A stretch of 64,000 bases of DNA, from NCBI RefSeq assembly GCF_042663885.1, contig NZ_JBHSXV010000001.1. The stretch is one strand, 5' to 3'. This document shows positions 54,095-63,112 of this stretch, piece by piece. The translations under genes and the position numbers were made by a program. Source of the stretch: Aquipuribacter hungaricus. Lineage in GTDB: Bacteria > Actinomycetota > Actinomycetes > Actinomycetales > JBBAYJ01. The notes below the pieces were generated by a model. The model saw only the letters and a list, made by a program, of their open reading frames with translations. It did no database searches and was not told where the DNA came from. How positions within the stretch are numbered: position 1 is the first letter of the stretch; each line of letters starts with the position of its first letter.

Positions 54095-55153
54095 ATGACG
54101 GAGCCGAGCGACGTGACCGACCCGACCGTGCCGTCCCCTACCGAGCGCCCCGTGACGGGCCCGACCGACGGCTTCCAGGGCGCACCGGCACCGGACGGCG
54201 CGGCCCGGACCCCCGCCACCGAGGCCGAGGTGGAGGCCGCCTGGCAGGACACCGACCTGGCCCAGGTGCTCTACCACGACTGGGAGTCCGGCACCTACGA
54301 CGACAAGTGGTCGATCAGCTTCGACGACCGCTGCATCTCCTTCGCGGGCGACCGGTTCGCCACCGCGATGGGACCGGCGGCCCGGACGGCGCCCCGGCCG
54401 ATGGGGCGGGCGCTGGAGATCGGCGCCGGCACCGGCTTCTTCTCCCTCAACCTGCGCCAGGCGGGCTGGCTGCGCGACGTCGTCGTCACCGACGTGTCCG
54501 CCGGCATGGTCGACGTCGCCCTGCGCAACGCCCAGCACCTGGGCTACGACGACGTGCAGGGGGCGGTGGCCGGGATAACCGACCTGCCCTACCCCGACGA
54601 CAGCTTCGACGTGGTCCTGGGCCACGCGGTGCTCCACCACGTGCCCGACGTCGAGGCCGGCCTGCGGGAGTGCCTGCGCGTGCTGCGCCCCGGCGGCCGG
54701 TTCGTCTTCGCCGGCGAGCCCACCGTCGTCGGGGACCGGTACGCCCGGGCGCTGGGCCGGGCGACGTGGGCCGTGACCACCCGGGTCACCCACCTGCCGC
54801 GGCTGCGCGAGCGCTGGGCCCGCAGCAAGGAGGAGCTCGACGAGTCCTCGCGCGCGGCGGCGCTGGAGGCGGTCGTCGACCTGCACACCTTCGACCCCGA
54901 CGAGCTGGCCCGCACCGCCCTGCGCGCCGGCGCGGTCGACGTCACCACGGCCACCGAGGAGCTGCTCGCGGCGTTCCTCGGCTGGCCGGTGCGGACCTTC
55001 GAGGCGGCCGTCAACCCCGAGCGGCTCGGCTGGGGCTGGGCGATGTTCGCCTACAAGGGCTGGCAGCGCCTCGGCGCGGTCGACCGCGTCCTCAACCGGG
55101 TCCTGCCGCGGGCCTGGTTCTACGACGTGTCGGTCACCGGCACCAAGCCCTGA
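54095..55153 (+). CDS. Class I SAM-dependent methyltransferase
   Basis: A 352-residue protein. A disordered N-terminal 50 residues precede a ~30-residue helical region, then ALEIGAGTGFFSLNLRQAG (motif I), VVTDVSAGMV, ITDLPYPDDSFDVVLGHAVLHHVPD (post-II and III) and a C-terminal 120-residue domain (...FLGWPVRTFEAAVNPERLGWGWAMFAY, in part). Type is the UbiE/Coq5-like small-molecule methyltransferase; acceptor unknown. ATG 54095 lies two bases past the enoyl-CoA hydratase stop and has GAGGGG upstream. Next gene follows after three bases. Confidence 0.85.
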   Translation: MTEPSDVTDPTVPSPTERPVTGPTDGFQGAPAPDGAARTPATEAEVEAAWQDTDLAQVLYHDWESGTYDDKWSISFDDRCISFAGDRFATAMGPAARTAPRPMGRALEIGAGTGFFSLNLRQAGWLRDVVVTDVSAGMVDVALRNAQHLGYDDVQGAVAGITDLPYPDDSFDVVLGHAVLHHVPDVEAGLRECLRVLRPGGRFVFAGEPTVVGDRYARALGRATWAVTTRVTHLPRLRERWARSKEELDESSRAAALEAVVDLHTFDPDELARTALRAGAVDVTTATEELLAAFLGWPVRTFEAAVNPERLGWGWAMFAYKGWQRLGAVDRVLNRVLPRAWFYDVSVTGTKP

Positions 55154-55155
55154 GC

Positions 55156-55920
55156 GTGCCCCGGCTGCTGCGCGCCTGGTCCGCACGGCTGCGCGAGGGA
55201 CGCCACCCCGAGCAGTACCCGCACCTGTCGCGCGAGGCCGTGCGCTGGGTCCTCGCGCACCGGGCGCTCGGGCCCGGCTACCTGGTCCGCTACGCCCGGC
55301 TGCTCCGGCTGCGGCTGCTCCACCCCGACGTCGTCACCCACGGCATGGTGTTCCTGGGCCGCGGGGTGCGCGTCGAGACCGACCCCGGCTACGGCCGGAT
55401 GCACCTGGGGGCGTTCGTCCACGTCGGCGACCGGTGCGTCCTGCGCGCGCACGAGGGGACGCTGCGGGTGCGCGACAAGGTCGTCATGGGCAGCGACGTG
55501 CGGGTGACGTGCTGGACCGACGTCGACCTGGGGGAGGGCACCCTGCTGGCCGACTGGTGCTACGTCGCCGACTTCGACCACGTCCACGACGACGTCGACC
55601 GGCCGGTCAAGGACCAGGGCATCCGCAAGGGCGCCGTCCGGGTCGGGCCCGGGTCGTGGCTCGGGCTGCGCTCCAGCGTCCTGCGCGGCTCGGACCTGGG
55701 GCGGGGGACCGTGGTCGCCGCGCACGCCGTGGTCAAGGGCCGCCACCCCGACGACGTCGTGCTCGGCGGGGTGCCGGCTGTCGTCCTCGTCGACCGGGCC
55801 GCGCGCGCCGCGGCCGCGGCGTCCGGGGCACCGGTCCCTCAGGGCACCCCTGGCCCGTCCCGCCGACGGCCCCTGCGGCCGCGCCGGGCGGGCCGTCCGC
55901 GACCCCGCCGCTTGCGCTGA
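55156..55920 (+). CDS. Hexapeptide-repeat (LbH) acyltransferase
   Basis: A 254-residue protein. A helical N-terminal ~80 residues is followed by left-handed beta-helix hexapeptides: VHVGDRCVLRAHEGTLRVRDKVVMGSDVRVT, VDLGEGTLLADWCYVADF, then VRVGPGSWLGLRSSVLRGSDLGRGTVVAAHAVV and VLGGVPAVVL (each quoted in part below 20 residues in the source pattern V-x-x-G). Similar proteins acetylate sugars or other acceptors with acyl-CoA. Its C-terminal ~40 residues are Pro/Arg-rich. GTG 55156 follows the methyltransferase stop by two bases. Acceptor unknown; a small-molecule or capsule role is possible. Confidence 0.82.
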   Translation: MPRLLRAWSARLREGRHPEQYPHLSREAVRWVLAHRALGPGYLVRYARLLRLRLLHPDVVTHGMVFLGRGVRVETDPGYGRMHLGAFVHVGDRCVLRAHEGTLRVRDKVVMGSDVRVTCWTDVDLGEGTLLADWCYVADFDHVHDDVDRPVKDQGIRKGAVRVGPGSWLGLRSSVLRGSDLGRGTVVAAHAVVKGRHPDDVVLGGVPAVVLVDRAARAAAAASGAPVPQGTPGPSRRRPLRPRRAGRPRPRRLR

Positions 55921-55974
55921 GCCGACCGTGGGACGCTCCGCCGGTCGGTCCGCCCGCACCGGGCTACCCACCGG

Positions 55975-55980
55975 TAACAT
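55975..55980 (+). promoter_or_regulatory. Possible -10 box of the etfBA operon
   Basis: TAACAT stands in the 147-base gap before etfB, with an AGGAG just behind it and an ACCGG...CCGGT dyad (55959-55976) overlapping it. No convincing -35 hexamer is visible. Confidence 0.35.
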
Positions 55981-56067
55981 AGGAGCCGGCACCGTCGCCG
56001 CCCGCCCACCCGGCGGCAGCCGCGGCGGCGCCACCGAGCACGCACACCGTGAGCGAAGGGCAGGGCC

Positions 56068-56850
56068 ATGAAGATCGTCGTCTGCGTCAAGCACGTCCCG
56101 GACGCGCAGGGGGACCGGGGGTTCGCCGCCGACACCACCACCGACCGCGAGGCCGTCGACGGCCTGCTCAGCGAGCTCGACGAGTACGCCGTGGAGGAGG
56201 CGCTGCGGCTGCGCGAGGCCGGCGAGGACATCGAGGTCGTCGCCCTCACCGTCGGCCCGGACGACGCCCGCGACGCGCTCAAGAAGGCCCTGCAGATGGG
56301 CGCGGACGGCGCGGTCCTCGTCAGCGACGAGGCCGTCCACGGCTCCGACGCCGTCGGCACCTCCCTGGTCGTCGCCCGCGCCCTGCAGCACGTCGGCTTC
56401 GACCTCGTCGTCACCGGCATGGCGTCGACCGACGGCAGCATGGGCGTGGTCCCCGCCATGGTCGCCGAGCGGCTCGGCGTCCCCCAGGTCACGTACGCCT
56501 CCGAGGTCACCCTGTCCGCCACCAGCGTCCGGATCCGCCGCGACGGCGACGCCGCCAGCGAGACCGTCGAGGCCTCGCTGCCCGCGCTGGTGAGCGTCAC
56601 CGACCAGGTCAACGAGCCCCGGTACCCGTCGTTCAAGGGGATCATGGCCGCCAAGAAGAAGCCGGTCACCGAGCTCACGCTCGCCGACATCGGCGTGGAC
56701 GCCTCCGAGGTCGGCCTGGACGCCGCGTGGGCGAAGGCCGTCGAGGCCACCGCCCGCCCGGCCAAGCAGGCCGGCACCGTCGTCGTGGACTCGGGCGGGG
56801 ACGGCGCGGAGCGCCTCGTCGAGTTCCTCGCCGCCCAGAAGCTCGTCTGA
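56068..56850 (+). CDS. etfB: Electron transfer flavoprotein, beta subunit
   Basis: A 260-residue protein: MKIVVCVKHVPDAQGDRGF at the N-terminus (KIVVCVKHVPD), SELDEYAVEEALRLRE, ALKKALQMGADGAVLV, VVTGMASTDGSMGVVPAMVAERLG (signature of EtfB, AMP-binding side) and VTDQVNEPRYPSFKGIMAAKKKP. It accepts electrons from acyl-CoA dehydrogenases and passes them to the quinone pool with EtfA. ATG 56068 follows GAAGGGCAGGG. etfA starts 13 bases after its stop, one operon. Confidence 0.96.
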   Translation: MKIVVCVKHVPDAQGDRGFAADTTTDREAVDGLLSELDEYAVEEALRLREAGEDIEVVALTVGPDDARDALKKALQMGADGAVLVSDEAVHGSDAVGTSLVVARALQHVGFDLVVTGMASTDGSMGVVPAMVAERLGVPQVTYASEVTLSATSVRIRRDGDAASETVEASLPALVSVTDQVNEPRYPSFKGIMAAKKKPVTELTLADIGVDASEVGLDAAWAKAVEATARPAKQAGTVVVDSGGDGAERLVEFLAAQKLV

Positions 56851-56863
56851 GAGGGGTACGGAC

Positions 56864-57823
56864 ATGGCACAGGTCCTCGTCGTCGTCGACACGGTCGACG
56901 GCACCGTCCGCAAGGCCGCCCTGGAGCTGCTCACGCTGGCCCGCCGCATCGGCGAGCCCGTCGCGGTGCTCTTCGGTGCCGACGCCGGCAGCACCGCCCC
57001 CGCCGTCCTCGCCGAGCACGGCGCCACCGAGGTCGTCCTCGTGGCGGGGGCCGACGTCGTCGACCACCTCGTCGCCCCCAAGTCCGAGGTGCTCGCCGAC
57101 CTGGTCGCCGAGCGCTCGCCCGCCGCGGTGCTGCTCGCCAACAGCCCGGAGGGCAAGGAGATCGGCGCCCGCCTCGCCGTCCGCAGCGGGTCCGGCCTCA
57201 TCACCGACGCCGTCGACATCGAGGTCGTCGACGGCCAGGTCGTCGCCACCAAGTCGGTGTTCGCGGGGTCCTGGTCCACCCGCTGCGCCGTGGTCCGCGG
57301 TACCCCCGTGCTCACCGTCAAGCCCAACACCGTCGCGCCGGAGGTGGCGCCCGCCGCCGGGACGGTCACCACGATCACGCCGACGCTGTCGGAGCAGGCC
57401 CGGGCCGCGCGGATCGTCGAGCGGCACGACAAGCCGGCGACCGGGCGGCCGGAGCTGTCCGAGGCGTCCATCGTGGTCTCGGGCGGCCGGGGCACGGACG
57501 GCGACTTCACCGCCGTCGAGGCGCTCGCCGACGCCCTCGGCGGGGCGGTCGGCGCGAGCCGGGCCGCGGTCGACGCCGGCTGGTACCCCCACAGCAACCA
57601 GGTCGGCCAGACAGGCAAGACCGTGTCGCCGCAGCTCTACGTCGCGGCCGGCATCTCCGGCGCGATCCAGCACCGCGCCGGGATGCAGACGTCCAAGGTC
57701 GTCGTCGCCGTCAACAAGGACGGCGAGGCGCCCATCTTCGAGATGGCCGACTTCGGCGTCGTCGGCGACCTGTCGTCGGTGCTGCCCGCCGTCACCGAGG
57801 CGGTGGCCCGGCGCAAGGGGTGA
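56864..57823 (+). CDS. etfA: Electron transfer flavoprotein, alpha subunit
   Basis: A 319-residue protein with a C-terminal FAD-binding domain: SGGRGTDGDF, then GASRAAVDAGWYPHSNQVGQTGKTVSP, YVAAGISGAIQHRAGM and VAVNKDGEAPIFEMADFGVVGD (quoted in short parts), the EtfA signature. The N-terminal ~190 residues are the EtfB-like domain. It is the FAD carrier of the ETF dimer. ATG 56864 follows GAGAGGGG. The cysteine desulfurase gene begins 22 bases downstream but has its own leaderless promoter signal. Confidence 0.96.
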   Translation: MAQVLVVVDTVDGTVRKAALELLTLARRIGEPVAVLFGADAGSTAPAVLAEHGATEVVLVAGADVVDHLVAPKSEVLADLVAERSPAAVLLANSPEGKEIGARLAVRSGSGLITDAVDIEVVDGQVVATKSVFAGSWSTRCAVVRGTPVLTVKPNTVAPEVAPAAGTVTTITPTLSEQARAARIVERHDKPATGRPELSEASIVVSGGRGTDGDFTAVEALADALGGAVGASRAAVDAGWYPHSNQVGQTGKTVSPQLYVAAGISGAIQHRAGMQTSKVVVAVNKDGEAPIFEMADFGVVGDLSSVLPAVTEAVARRKG

Positions 57824-57845
57824 CCGCGGCGCTTACCCTTGCCGG

Positions 57846-59051
57846 GTGAGCGTGTACCTGGACCACGCGGCGACCACGCCGGTGCGCGACGCCGCGGTCG
57901 ACGCGTGGGCCCGGGCCACCGCCGCGGGCGGCAACCCGTCGTCGCTGCACGGTGCCGGGCGCGCCGCGCGGCGGCTGCTCGAGGAGTCCCGTGAGGCCCT
58001 GGCGCGCTCGCTCGGCGTGGGGCCCAGCGAGGTCGTCATGACGGCGGGCGGCACCGAGGCCGACAACCTCGGCGTCAAGGGGCTGTACGCCGCCCGCCGC
58101 CGCGCCGACCCGCGCCGCACCCGGGTCCTCGCCTCCCCGGTCGAGCACCACGCCGTGCTCGACTGCGTGGAGTGGCTCGCCGCCGAGCAGGGCGCCGACG
58201 TGGTGTGGCTGCCGGTCGACGACCGCGGCGTCGTCGACGTCGCCGCCACCCGGGACCTGCTGGCGGCCGACCCCGACGGCGTCGCCCTGCTCACGTGCAT
58301 GTGGGCCAACAACGAGGTCGGCTCCGTGCAGCCCGTCGCCGCGCTCGTCGAGGCCGCGCACGCCCACGGCGTCCCCGTCCACGTCGACGCGGTCCAGGGG
58401 GTCGGCTGGCTCGAGGGCAGCGTCGGCGCGCTCGGGGCGGACACCGTCGCGGTGAGCGGGCACAAGCTCGGCGCCCCGGTCGGCTCGGGCGCCCTGCTCG
58501 TCCGCCGCGGCGTGGCCCTGGAGGCCGTCGTCCACGGCGGGGGCCAGGAGCGGGGCGTCCGCTCGGGCACCGTCGACACCGCCGCCGCCGCCGCGCTGGC
58601 CGTCGCGGTCGCCGAGGCCGTCGCCGAGCAGCCGCTGCAGGCCCCCCGTGTCGCCGCGCTGCGGGACCGGCTCGCCGACGGCATCGCCGCCCTCGACCCC
58701 ACCGCCGTGGTGCGCGGCGCGGACCGGCACGCCCCCGGCGCGCGGCTGCCGGGCAACCTGCACGTGACGTTCACCGGCTGCGAGGGCGACTCCCTGCTGT
58801 ACCTGTTCGACGCCGACGGCATCGCGGTGTCCACCGGGTCCGCGTGCCGGGCCGGGGTCCCCGAGCCCTCGCACGTGCTGTCGGCCATGGCCGTCACCGA
58901 CGTCGAGGCCCGCGGCGCGCTCCGGTTCTCGCTCGGGCGCACGAGCACCGAGGCCGACGTCGACCGGGTCCTCGCGGTCCTGCCGGCGATCCTCCGCCGC
59001 GCCCGCGCCGCCGCGGCACGGGTGAGCGGCGCCGCGGTGACCGTGCCGTGA
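57846..59051 (+). CDS. Cysteine desulfurase, IscS/NifS family
   Basis: A 401-residue PLP enzyme. YLDHAATTPV is the N-terminal signature; VSGHKLGAPVGSGAL holds the PLP Lys; MWANNEVGSVQPVA and HVDAVQGVG line the active site; VSTGSACRAGVPEPSHVLSAM has the persulfide Cys. It removes sulfur from cysteine as an enzyme-bound persulfide. It overlaps mnmA by four bases (GTGA), so the sulfur is probably for tRNA 2-thiouridine, with Fe-S assembly possible as well. GTG 57846 follows TACCCT by six bases. Confidence 0.95.
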   Translation: MSVYLDHAATTPVRDAAVDAWARATAAGGNPSSLHGAGRAARRLLEESREALARSLGVGPSEVVMTAGGTEADNLGVKGLYAARRRADPRRTRVLASPVEHHAVLDCVEWLAAEQGADVVWLPVDDRGVVDVAATRDLLAADPDGVALLTCMWANNEVGSVQPVAALVEAAHAHGVPVHVDAVQGVGWLEGSVGALGADTVAVSGHKLGAPVGSGALLVRRGVALEAVVHGGGQERGVRSGTVDTAAAAALAVAVAEAVAEQPLQAPRVAALRDRLADGIAALDPTAVVRGADRHAPGARLPGNLHVTFTGCEGDSLLYLFDADGIAVSTGSACRAGVPEPSHVLSAMAVTDVEARGALRFSLGRTSTEADVDRVLAVLPAILRRARAAAARVSGAAVTVP

Positions 59052-60112
59052 GGGTGCTCGCCGCCATGTCCGGCGGCGTGGACTCCGCGGTGGCCGCCGC
59101 CCGTGCGGTGGACGCCGGGCACGAGGTCGTCGGGGTGCACCTGGCCCTGTCCCGCTCGCCCGCCCAGCAGCGCACCGGTTCGCGCGGCTGCTGCAGCGTC
59201 GAGGACGCCGGCGACGCCCGTCGCAGCGCCGACGTGCTCGGCATCCCGTTCTACGTCTGGGACCTCGCCGAGCGGTTCCAGGCCGACGTCGTCGACGACT
59301 TCGTCGCCGCCTACGCCGCGGGCCGCACCCCCAACCCGTGCGTGCGCTGCAACGAGCGGATCAAGTTCTCCGCGCTCCTCGACCGCGCCCTCGCCCTCGG
59401 CTTCGACGCCGTCGCGACCGGGCACTGGGCCCGCCTGGAGCAGGGCCCGGACGGCCCGGCGCTCTACCGGGCCGCCGACGCCGCCAAGGACCAGTCCTAC
59501 GTGCTCGCCTCCGTGCCCGCGCAGCGGCTGGCCCACGTCGTCCTGCCGCTGGGGTCAGAGCCGTCCAAGGCAGGCCTGCGCGCCGAGGCCGCCGACCGGG
59601 GCCTGTCCGTGGCGGGCAAGCCCGACAGCCACGACATCTGCTTCGTGCCCGACGGCGACACCGCCGCCTGGCTCACCCGCCGCCTCGGCGACGCCCCCGG
59701 GCCCGTGGTCGACCGCGACGGCACCGAGGTCGGCCGCCACGACGGCACCCACCGCTTCACCGTCGGTCAGCGCCGCGGCCTGCGGCTGGACCGCCCTGCC
59801 GCCGACGGCGCCCCCCGGTACGTGCTGTCCATCAGCCCCGTCGAGCGCACCGTCACCGTGGGCGGGGCGGCCGACCTGCTCGTCGACGAGGTCGTCGGGC
59901 AGGACCCCGTCTGGCACCGCACGGCGCCCGCCGCCGGGGCTGCGGTGCACGTGCAGGTGCGCGCCCACGCCGCCCCGGTGCCCGCGCAGGTGCACGCCGA
60001 CGGCGACCGGGTCGTGCTGCGCCCGGTCGACCGGCTCCCGGCCGTGGCGGCCGGCCAGACGGTGGCCGTGTACGACGGCGACCGCGTCCTGGGCGCGGTG
60101 CGCGCGGCCTGA
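59048..60112 (+). CDS. mnmA: tRNA-specific 2-thiouridylase MnmA
   Basis: A 354-residue enzyme: AAMSGGVDSAVAAARAV is the PP-loop; GIPFYVWDLAERFQ, TPNPCVRCNERIKFSALL (first catalytic Cys), HWARLE, AKDQSYVLASV and SHDICFVPDGD (second Cys) are standard MnmA. It adenylates U34 of tRNA-Lys, -Glu and -Gln and replaces oxygen with sulfur, taken from the upstream desulfurase. GTG 59048 overlaps the desulfurase stop by four bases. Start Cys-free N-terminus is normal. Confidence 0.96.
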   Translation: MRVLAAMSGGVDSAVAAARAVDAGHEVVGVHLALSRSPAQQRTGSRGCCSVEDAGDARRSADVLGIPFYVWDLAERFQADVVDDFVAAYAAGRTPNPCVRCNERIKFSALLDRALALGFDAVATGHWARLEQGPDGPALYRAADAAKDQSYVLASVPAQRLAHVVLPLGSEPSKAGLRAEAADRGLSVAGKPDSHDICFVPDGDTAAWLTRRLGDAPGPVVDRDGTEVGRHDGTHRFTVGQRRGLRLDRPAADGAPRYVLSISPVERTVTVGGAADLLVDEVVGQDPVWHRTAPAAGAAVHVQVRAHAAPVPAQVHADGDRVVLRPVDRLPAVAAGQTVAVYDGDRVLGAVRAA

Positions 60113-60134
60113 GCACGCCCCTAGGCTCGTGGGC

Positions 60135-61112
60135 ATGGAGTCCCGACACGTCCCCCGCCTCGGTGCGTCCCTGTCCGTCGTCGGCCTCGGCTGCTGGCAG
60201 CTGGGCGCGGACTGGGGCGACGTCGACGACGCCGACGCCCTGGCCACCCTCGACGGTGCCCTCGACGCCGGCGTCACGTTCCTCGACACCGCCGACGTCT
60301 ACGGTGACGGCCGCAGCGAGCGCCTCGTCGGCCGCGCCGTCGCCGCCCGCGACGACGTCCTCGTCGCCACCAAGGCCGGCCGCCGCGCCGACCCCCACGT
60401 CCCCGAGGCGTTCACGCCCGAGAACCTGCGCGCCTGGACCGACCGGTCCCGCGAGAACCTCGGCGTCGAGACCCTCGACCTGGTCCAGCTGCACTGCCCG
60501 CCCACCCCGGTGTACTCCGCCGACGCCGTCTTCGACGCCCTCGACCAGCTCGTCGCCGACGGCTCGCTGCGCGCCTACGGCGTGAGCGTCGAGCGGACCG
60601 ACGAGGCCCTCACGGCCATCGCCCGCCCGGGCGTGGCCACCGTCCAGATCATCCTCAACGCGTTCCGGCTCAAGCCGCTGGAGCAGGTGCTGCCCGCGGC
60701 CCAGGAGGCGGGCGTCGGCATCATCGCGCGGGTGCCGCTGGCATCCGGGCTGCTCAGCGGCAAGTACGACGCCTCGACGACGTTCGCGGCCGACGACCAC
60801 CGCACGTACAACCGCGACGGCTCCGCCTTCGACGTCGGCGAGACCTTCGCCGGCGTGCCGTTCGAGGTCGGCCTCCGCGCGGTCGAGGAGCTTCGTGAGG
60901 TCGCCGGCGACCGGCCGCTGGCGGAGCTGGCCCTGCGCTGGGTCGTCGACACCCCGGGCGTCACCACCGTCATCCCGGGTGCCCGCAACGCCGAGCAGGC
61001 CCGGCGCAACGCCGCGGTGGCCGGCAGCCCCGCGCTGACCGCCGACGAGCGCGACGCCGTCGCGGCCGTGTACGACCGGCACGTCCGGCCCCTGGTCCAC
61101 GACTCGTGGTGA
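60135..61112 (+). CDS. Aldo/keto reductase
   Basis: A 325-residue AKR-barrel protein. DTADVYGDGRSE contains catalytic Asp and Tyr, VATKAGRRADPH the Lys, and DLVQLHCPP the His, giving the full Asp-Tyr-Lys-His tetrad. The NADP-binding end is GVTTVIPGARNAEQARRN. Substrate unknown; this is of the broad actinobacterial class of AKRs. ATG 60135 follows TAGGCT by seven bases. It overlaps the next gene by four bases (GTGA), so it is in one operon with the MetE-like gene, downstream of mnmA. Confidence 0.92.
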   Translation: MESRHVPRLGASLSVVGLGCWQLGADWGDVDDADALATLDGALDAGVTFLDTADVYGDGRSERLVGRAVAARDDVLVATKAGRRADPHVPEAFTPENLRAWTDRSRENLGVETLDLVQLHCPPTPVYSADAVFDALDQLVADGSLRAYGVSVERTDEALTAIARPGVATVQIILNAFRLKPLEQVLPAAQEAGVGIIARVPLASGLLSGKYDASTTFAADDHRTYNRDGSAFDVGETFAGVPFEVGLRAVEELREVAGDRPLAELALRWVVDTPGVTTVIPGARNAEQARRNAAVAGSPALTADERDAVAAVYDRHVRPLVHDSW

Positions 61113-62119
61113 GCCTGCCGGCGGGGCCCTGGGCGTCCGCCCCCGGGGCCCTGCCCGGCACCCGCCCCGACCACGCCCTGGACCTCGTCCTCGGCGAGCT
61201 CGGGGCGGGCCACCTGCCCTTCGTCCCCGAGCTGCCCGACCGCGGCGTCGGTGCCGACGCGGTGGGGCGCAGCGCGTCGTTCCTCGTCGACATGCCGGTG
61301 GACCTGCAGCCGTCCGGCTGGCGGCTCGTCGACCGGCCCGGTGCCGACCTGGGCCGTGGTCGGTCCTGGTGGGGCCAGGACCTCGATGCCCTCGCCGAGC
61401 GCGGCGAGGAGGCCGCGCAGGCGCTCGCGCTGCAGGTCGGCCTGCTCGGGCCGTGGTCCCTGGCCGCGGCGCTCCAGCGCCAGCGCGGCGAGGTGGCGGT
61501 GTCCGACCCCGGTGCGCGCCGCGACGTCGTGGAGTCCCTCGCCGTGGGCCTGGGTGACGTGCTCGCCGCCGTCCGCCGCGCCGCCTCCGGTGCCGACCTC
61601 GTCGTGCTGCTCGACGAGCCCTCGCTGCCCGCCGTCCTGCTGGGCCGGGTGCCGACGGCCAGCGGCTACGGCAGCCTCCGCTCGGTGCCGGTGCAGGAGG
61701 TCCGCGAGGGCCTGCGCACGGTCGTCGGCGCGGCCCACGCCGCCGGTGCCGCCGTCGTGCTGCGCTGCCACGACGAGGACGCCCCGCTGGCCCTGCTCGG
61801 GGAGACCCTCGCCGACGGGGTCGCCGTCCGCGTCCCGTCGGAGGCCTCGGGCGCAGGGTCCGCCGTGTGGGACCGGGTCGCCGGGCTCCTGGATGCCGGC
61901 ACGACGACCGTCCTCACCCCGCGCGGTGCGGGGCGGGCCGCCGACCCCGAGGCACTGGCCGCCCTGGTGAGCGGCCCGTGCCAGCAGACCGGCATCGACG
62001 GCGACCTGCTGGCTCGGACGGCGCTCGGCGCCGTCCCGTCCGTCCCCGGGCGCGGGATGTCGCGCGAGGACCTGGCCCGCACGGCACGGGCGGCCGAGCT
62101 GCTCCGCGACGGGACCTGA
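61109..62119 (+). CDS. MetE-like (cobalamin-independent methionine synthase C-terminal domain) protein
   Basis: A 336-residue TIM-barrel protein of the MetE/UROD fold, much shorter than MetE (~750). GPWSLAAALQRQRG, GADLVVLLDEPSLPAVLLG (a Glu/Pro stretch of MetE type: LDEPSLP) and VVLRCHDEDAP (Cys-containing, where MetE has HxC) are visible; the classical HxC zinc site is not complete, so methionine synthase activity is doubtful. GTG 61109 is used because it overlaps the AKR stop by four bases (GTGA). Actinobacteria commonly have such a protein next to mnmA; its role is unknown. Confidence 0.72.
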   Translation: MSLPAGPWASAPGALPGTRPDHALDLVLGELGAGHLPFVPELPDRGVGADAVGRSASFLVDMPVDLQPSGWRLVDRPGADLGRGRSWWGQDLDALAERGEEAAQALALQVGLLGPWSLAAALQRQRGEVAVSDPGARRDVVESLAVGLGDVLAAVRRAASGADLVVLLDEPSLPAVLLGRVPTASGYGSLRSVPVQEVREGLRTVVGAAHAAGAAVVLRCHDEDAPLALLGETLADGVAVRVPSEASGAGSAVWDRVAGLLDAGTTTVLTPRGAGRAADPEALAALVSGPCQQTGIDGDLLARTALGAVPSVPGRGMSREDLARTARAAELLRDGT

Positions 62120-62128
62120 CCGGGACGC

Positions 62129-63061
62129 TCAGGCGGTGCGGGCGGCCTTGCGGGCCGCGGAGGCCTCGCGCTTCTCGACGAACGTGGCCGCCTGGGAGTC
62201 CGCCGTGGCGAGGAACTGCGCGAGCTCGGTGCGGGCCCGCTCGCCCTCGGGCCCGAGGCCCGTCATCTCCATGACGCCCCAGTGGCGCAGCAGCGGCATG
62301 ACGACGTCGTCCAGGTGGTTGCGCGGGTCGTAGATCCCCGCCTGCGCCATCTGGAACGCCTTGCGCTGGAAGCCCTCGATGCCCGCGCCGGGCATCTGGA
62401 AGTCGACGATCTCGTCACGGATCGCCTGGACCATGGCGTCGGGGCTGATCTCCAGCGACGCCGTGACGAGGTTCCGGTAGAAGATCATGTGCAGGTTCTC
62501 GTCCATCGAGATCCGCGCCATGAGCTTGTTGGCGATCGGGTCCTCGGTGTACTTGCCGGTGTTGCGGTGGCTCACCCGGGTGGCGAGCTCCTGGAACGAC
62601 ACGTACGCGCACACCCGCAGCAGCGGCTTGTCGCCGGAGTCGAAGCCGGCCGTCATGGTCGCCATCCGCGCGCGCTCGAGCTGCTCGGGGTCCACGCCGC
62701 GGGTCACCAGCAGGTAGTCCCGCAGCGCGTAGCCGTGGCGGCCCTCCTCGGCGGTCCAGCGGCCGACCCACGTGCCCCACGGGCCGTCGTTGCCGAAGGC
62801 GCGCTCGATCTCGCGGTGGTAGCTGGGGAGGTTGTCCTCGGTGAGGAGGTTGAGCTCCAGCGCCGTGCGGGCGATGGGCGTGAGGCGGGACTGCTCCACG
62901 CTCCACGGCTCGCCGTCAGGGCCGACGAAGTCCCGGCCCTGGCTCCACGGGATGTACTCGTGCGGCATCCACTCCTTGGTCGTCGCCAGGTGGCGGTCCA
63001 GGTTCTCGGCGACGACGGGCTCGAGCTCGTGCAGCAGGCGGGTGGTGTCCGACAGCGTCAT
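62129..63061 (-). CDS. Acyl-ACP desaturase, DesA2-like
   Basis: A 310-residue diiron protein. RWTAEEGRHGYAL gives the first E-E-x-x-H and ARISMDENLHMIFY the second D/E-E-N-x-H, with a Glu further upstream (TRTALELNLL); EIERAFGNDGPWGTWVGRW connects them. This is the plant-type soluble Delta-9 acyl-ACP desaturase/DesA2 fold; it makes unsaturated acyl-ACP for membrane lipids with ferredoxin. GAAGGACCTGCC precedes ATG 63061. A perfect operator-like dyad overlaps its -10 box (63113-63132). It ends 9 bases from the convergent MetE-like gene. Confidence 0.93.
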   Translation of the reverse strand: MTLSDTTRLLHELEPVVAENLDRHLATTKEWMPHEYIPWSQGRDFVGPDGEPWSVEQSRLTPIARTALELNLLTEDNLPSYHREIERAFGNDGPWGTWVGRWTAEEGRHGYALRDYLLVTRGVDPEQLERARMATMTAGFDSGDKPLLRVCAYVSFQELATRVSHRNTGKYTEDPIANKLMARISMDENLHMIFYRNLVTASLEISPDAMVQAIRDEIVDFQMPGAGIEGFQRKAFQMAQAGIYDPRNHLDDVVMPLLRHWGVMEMTGLGPEGERARTELAQFLATADSQAATFVEKREASAARKAARTA

Positions 63062-63112
63062 GGCAGGTCCTTCCTCACGGGCCGGCGGGGGGCGTGCCGG
63101 TCCTGTCCGGCC

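Noticed and set aside
61109..62119. Functional methionine synthase MetE
   Set aside because: Length is half of MetE and the HxC zinc ligand set is not complete.
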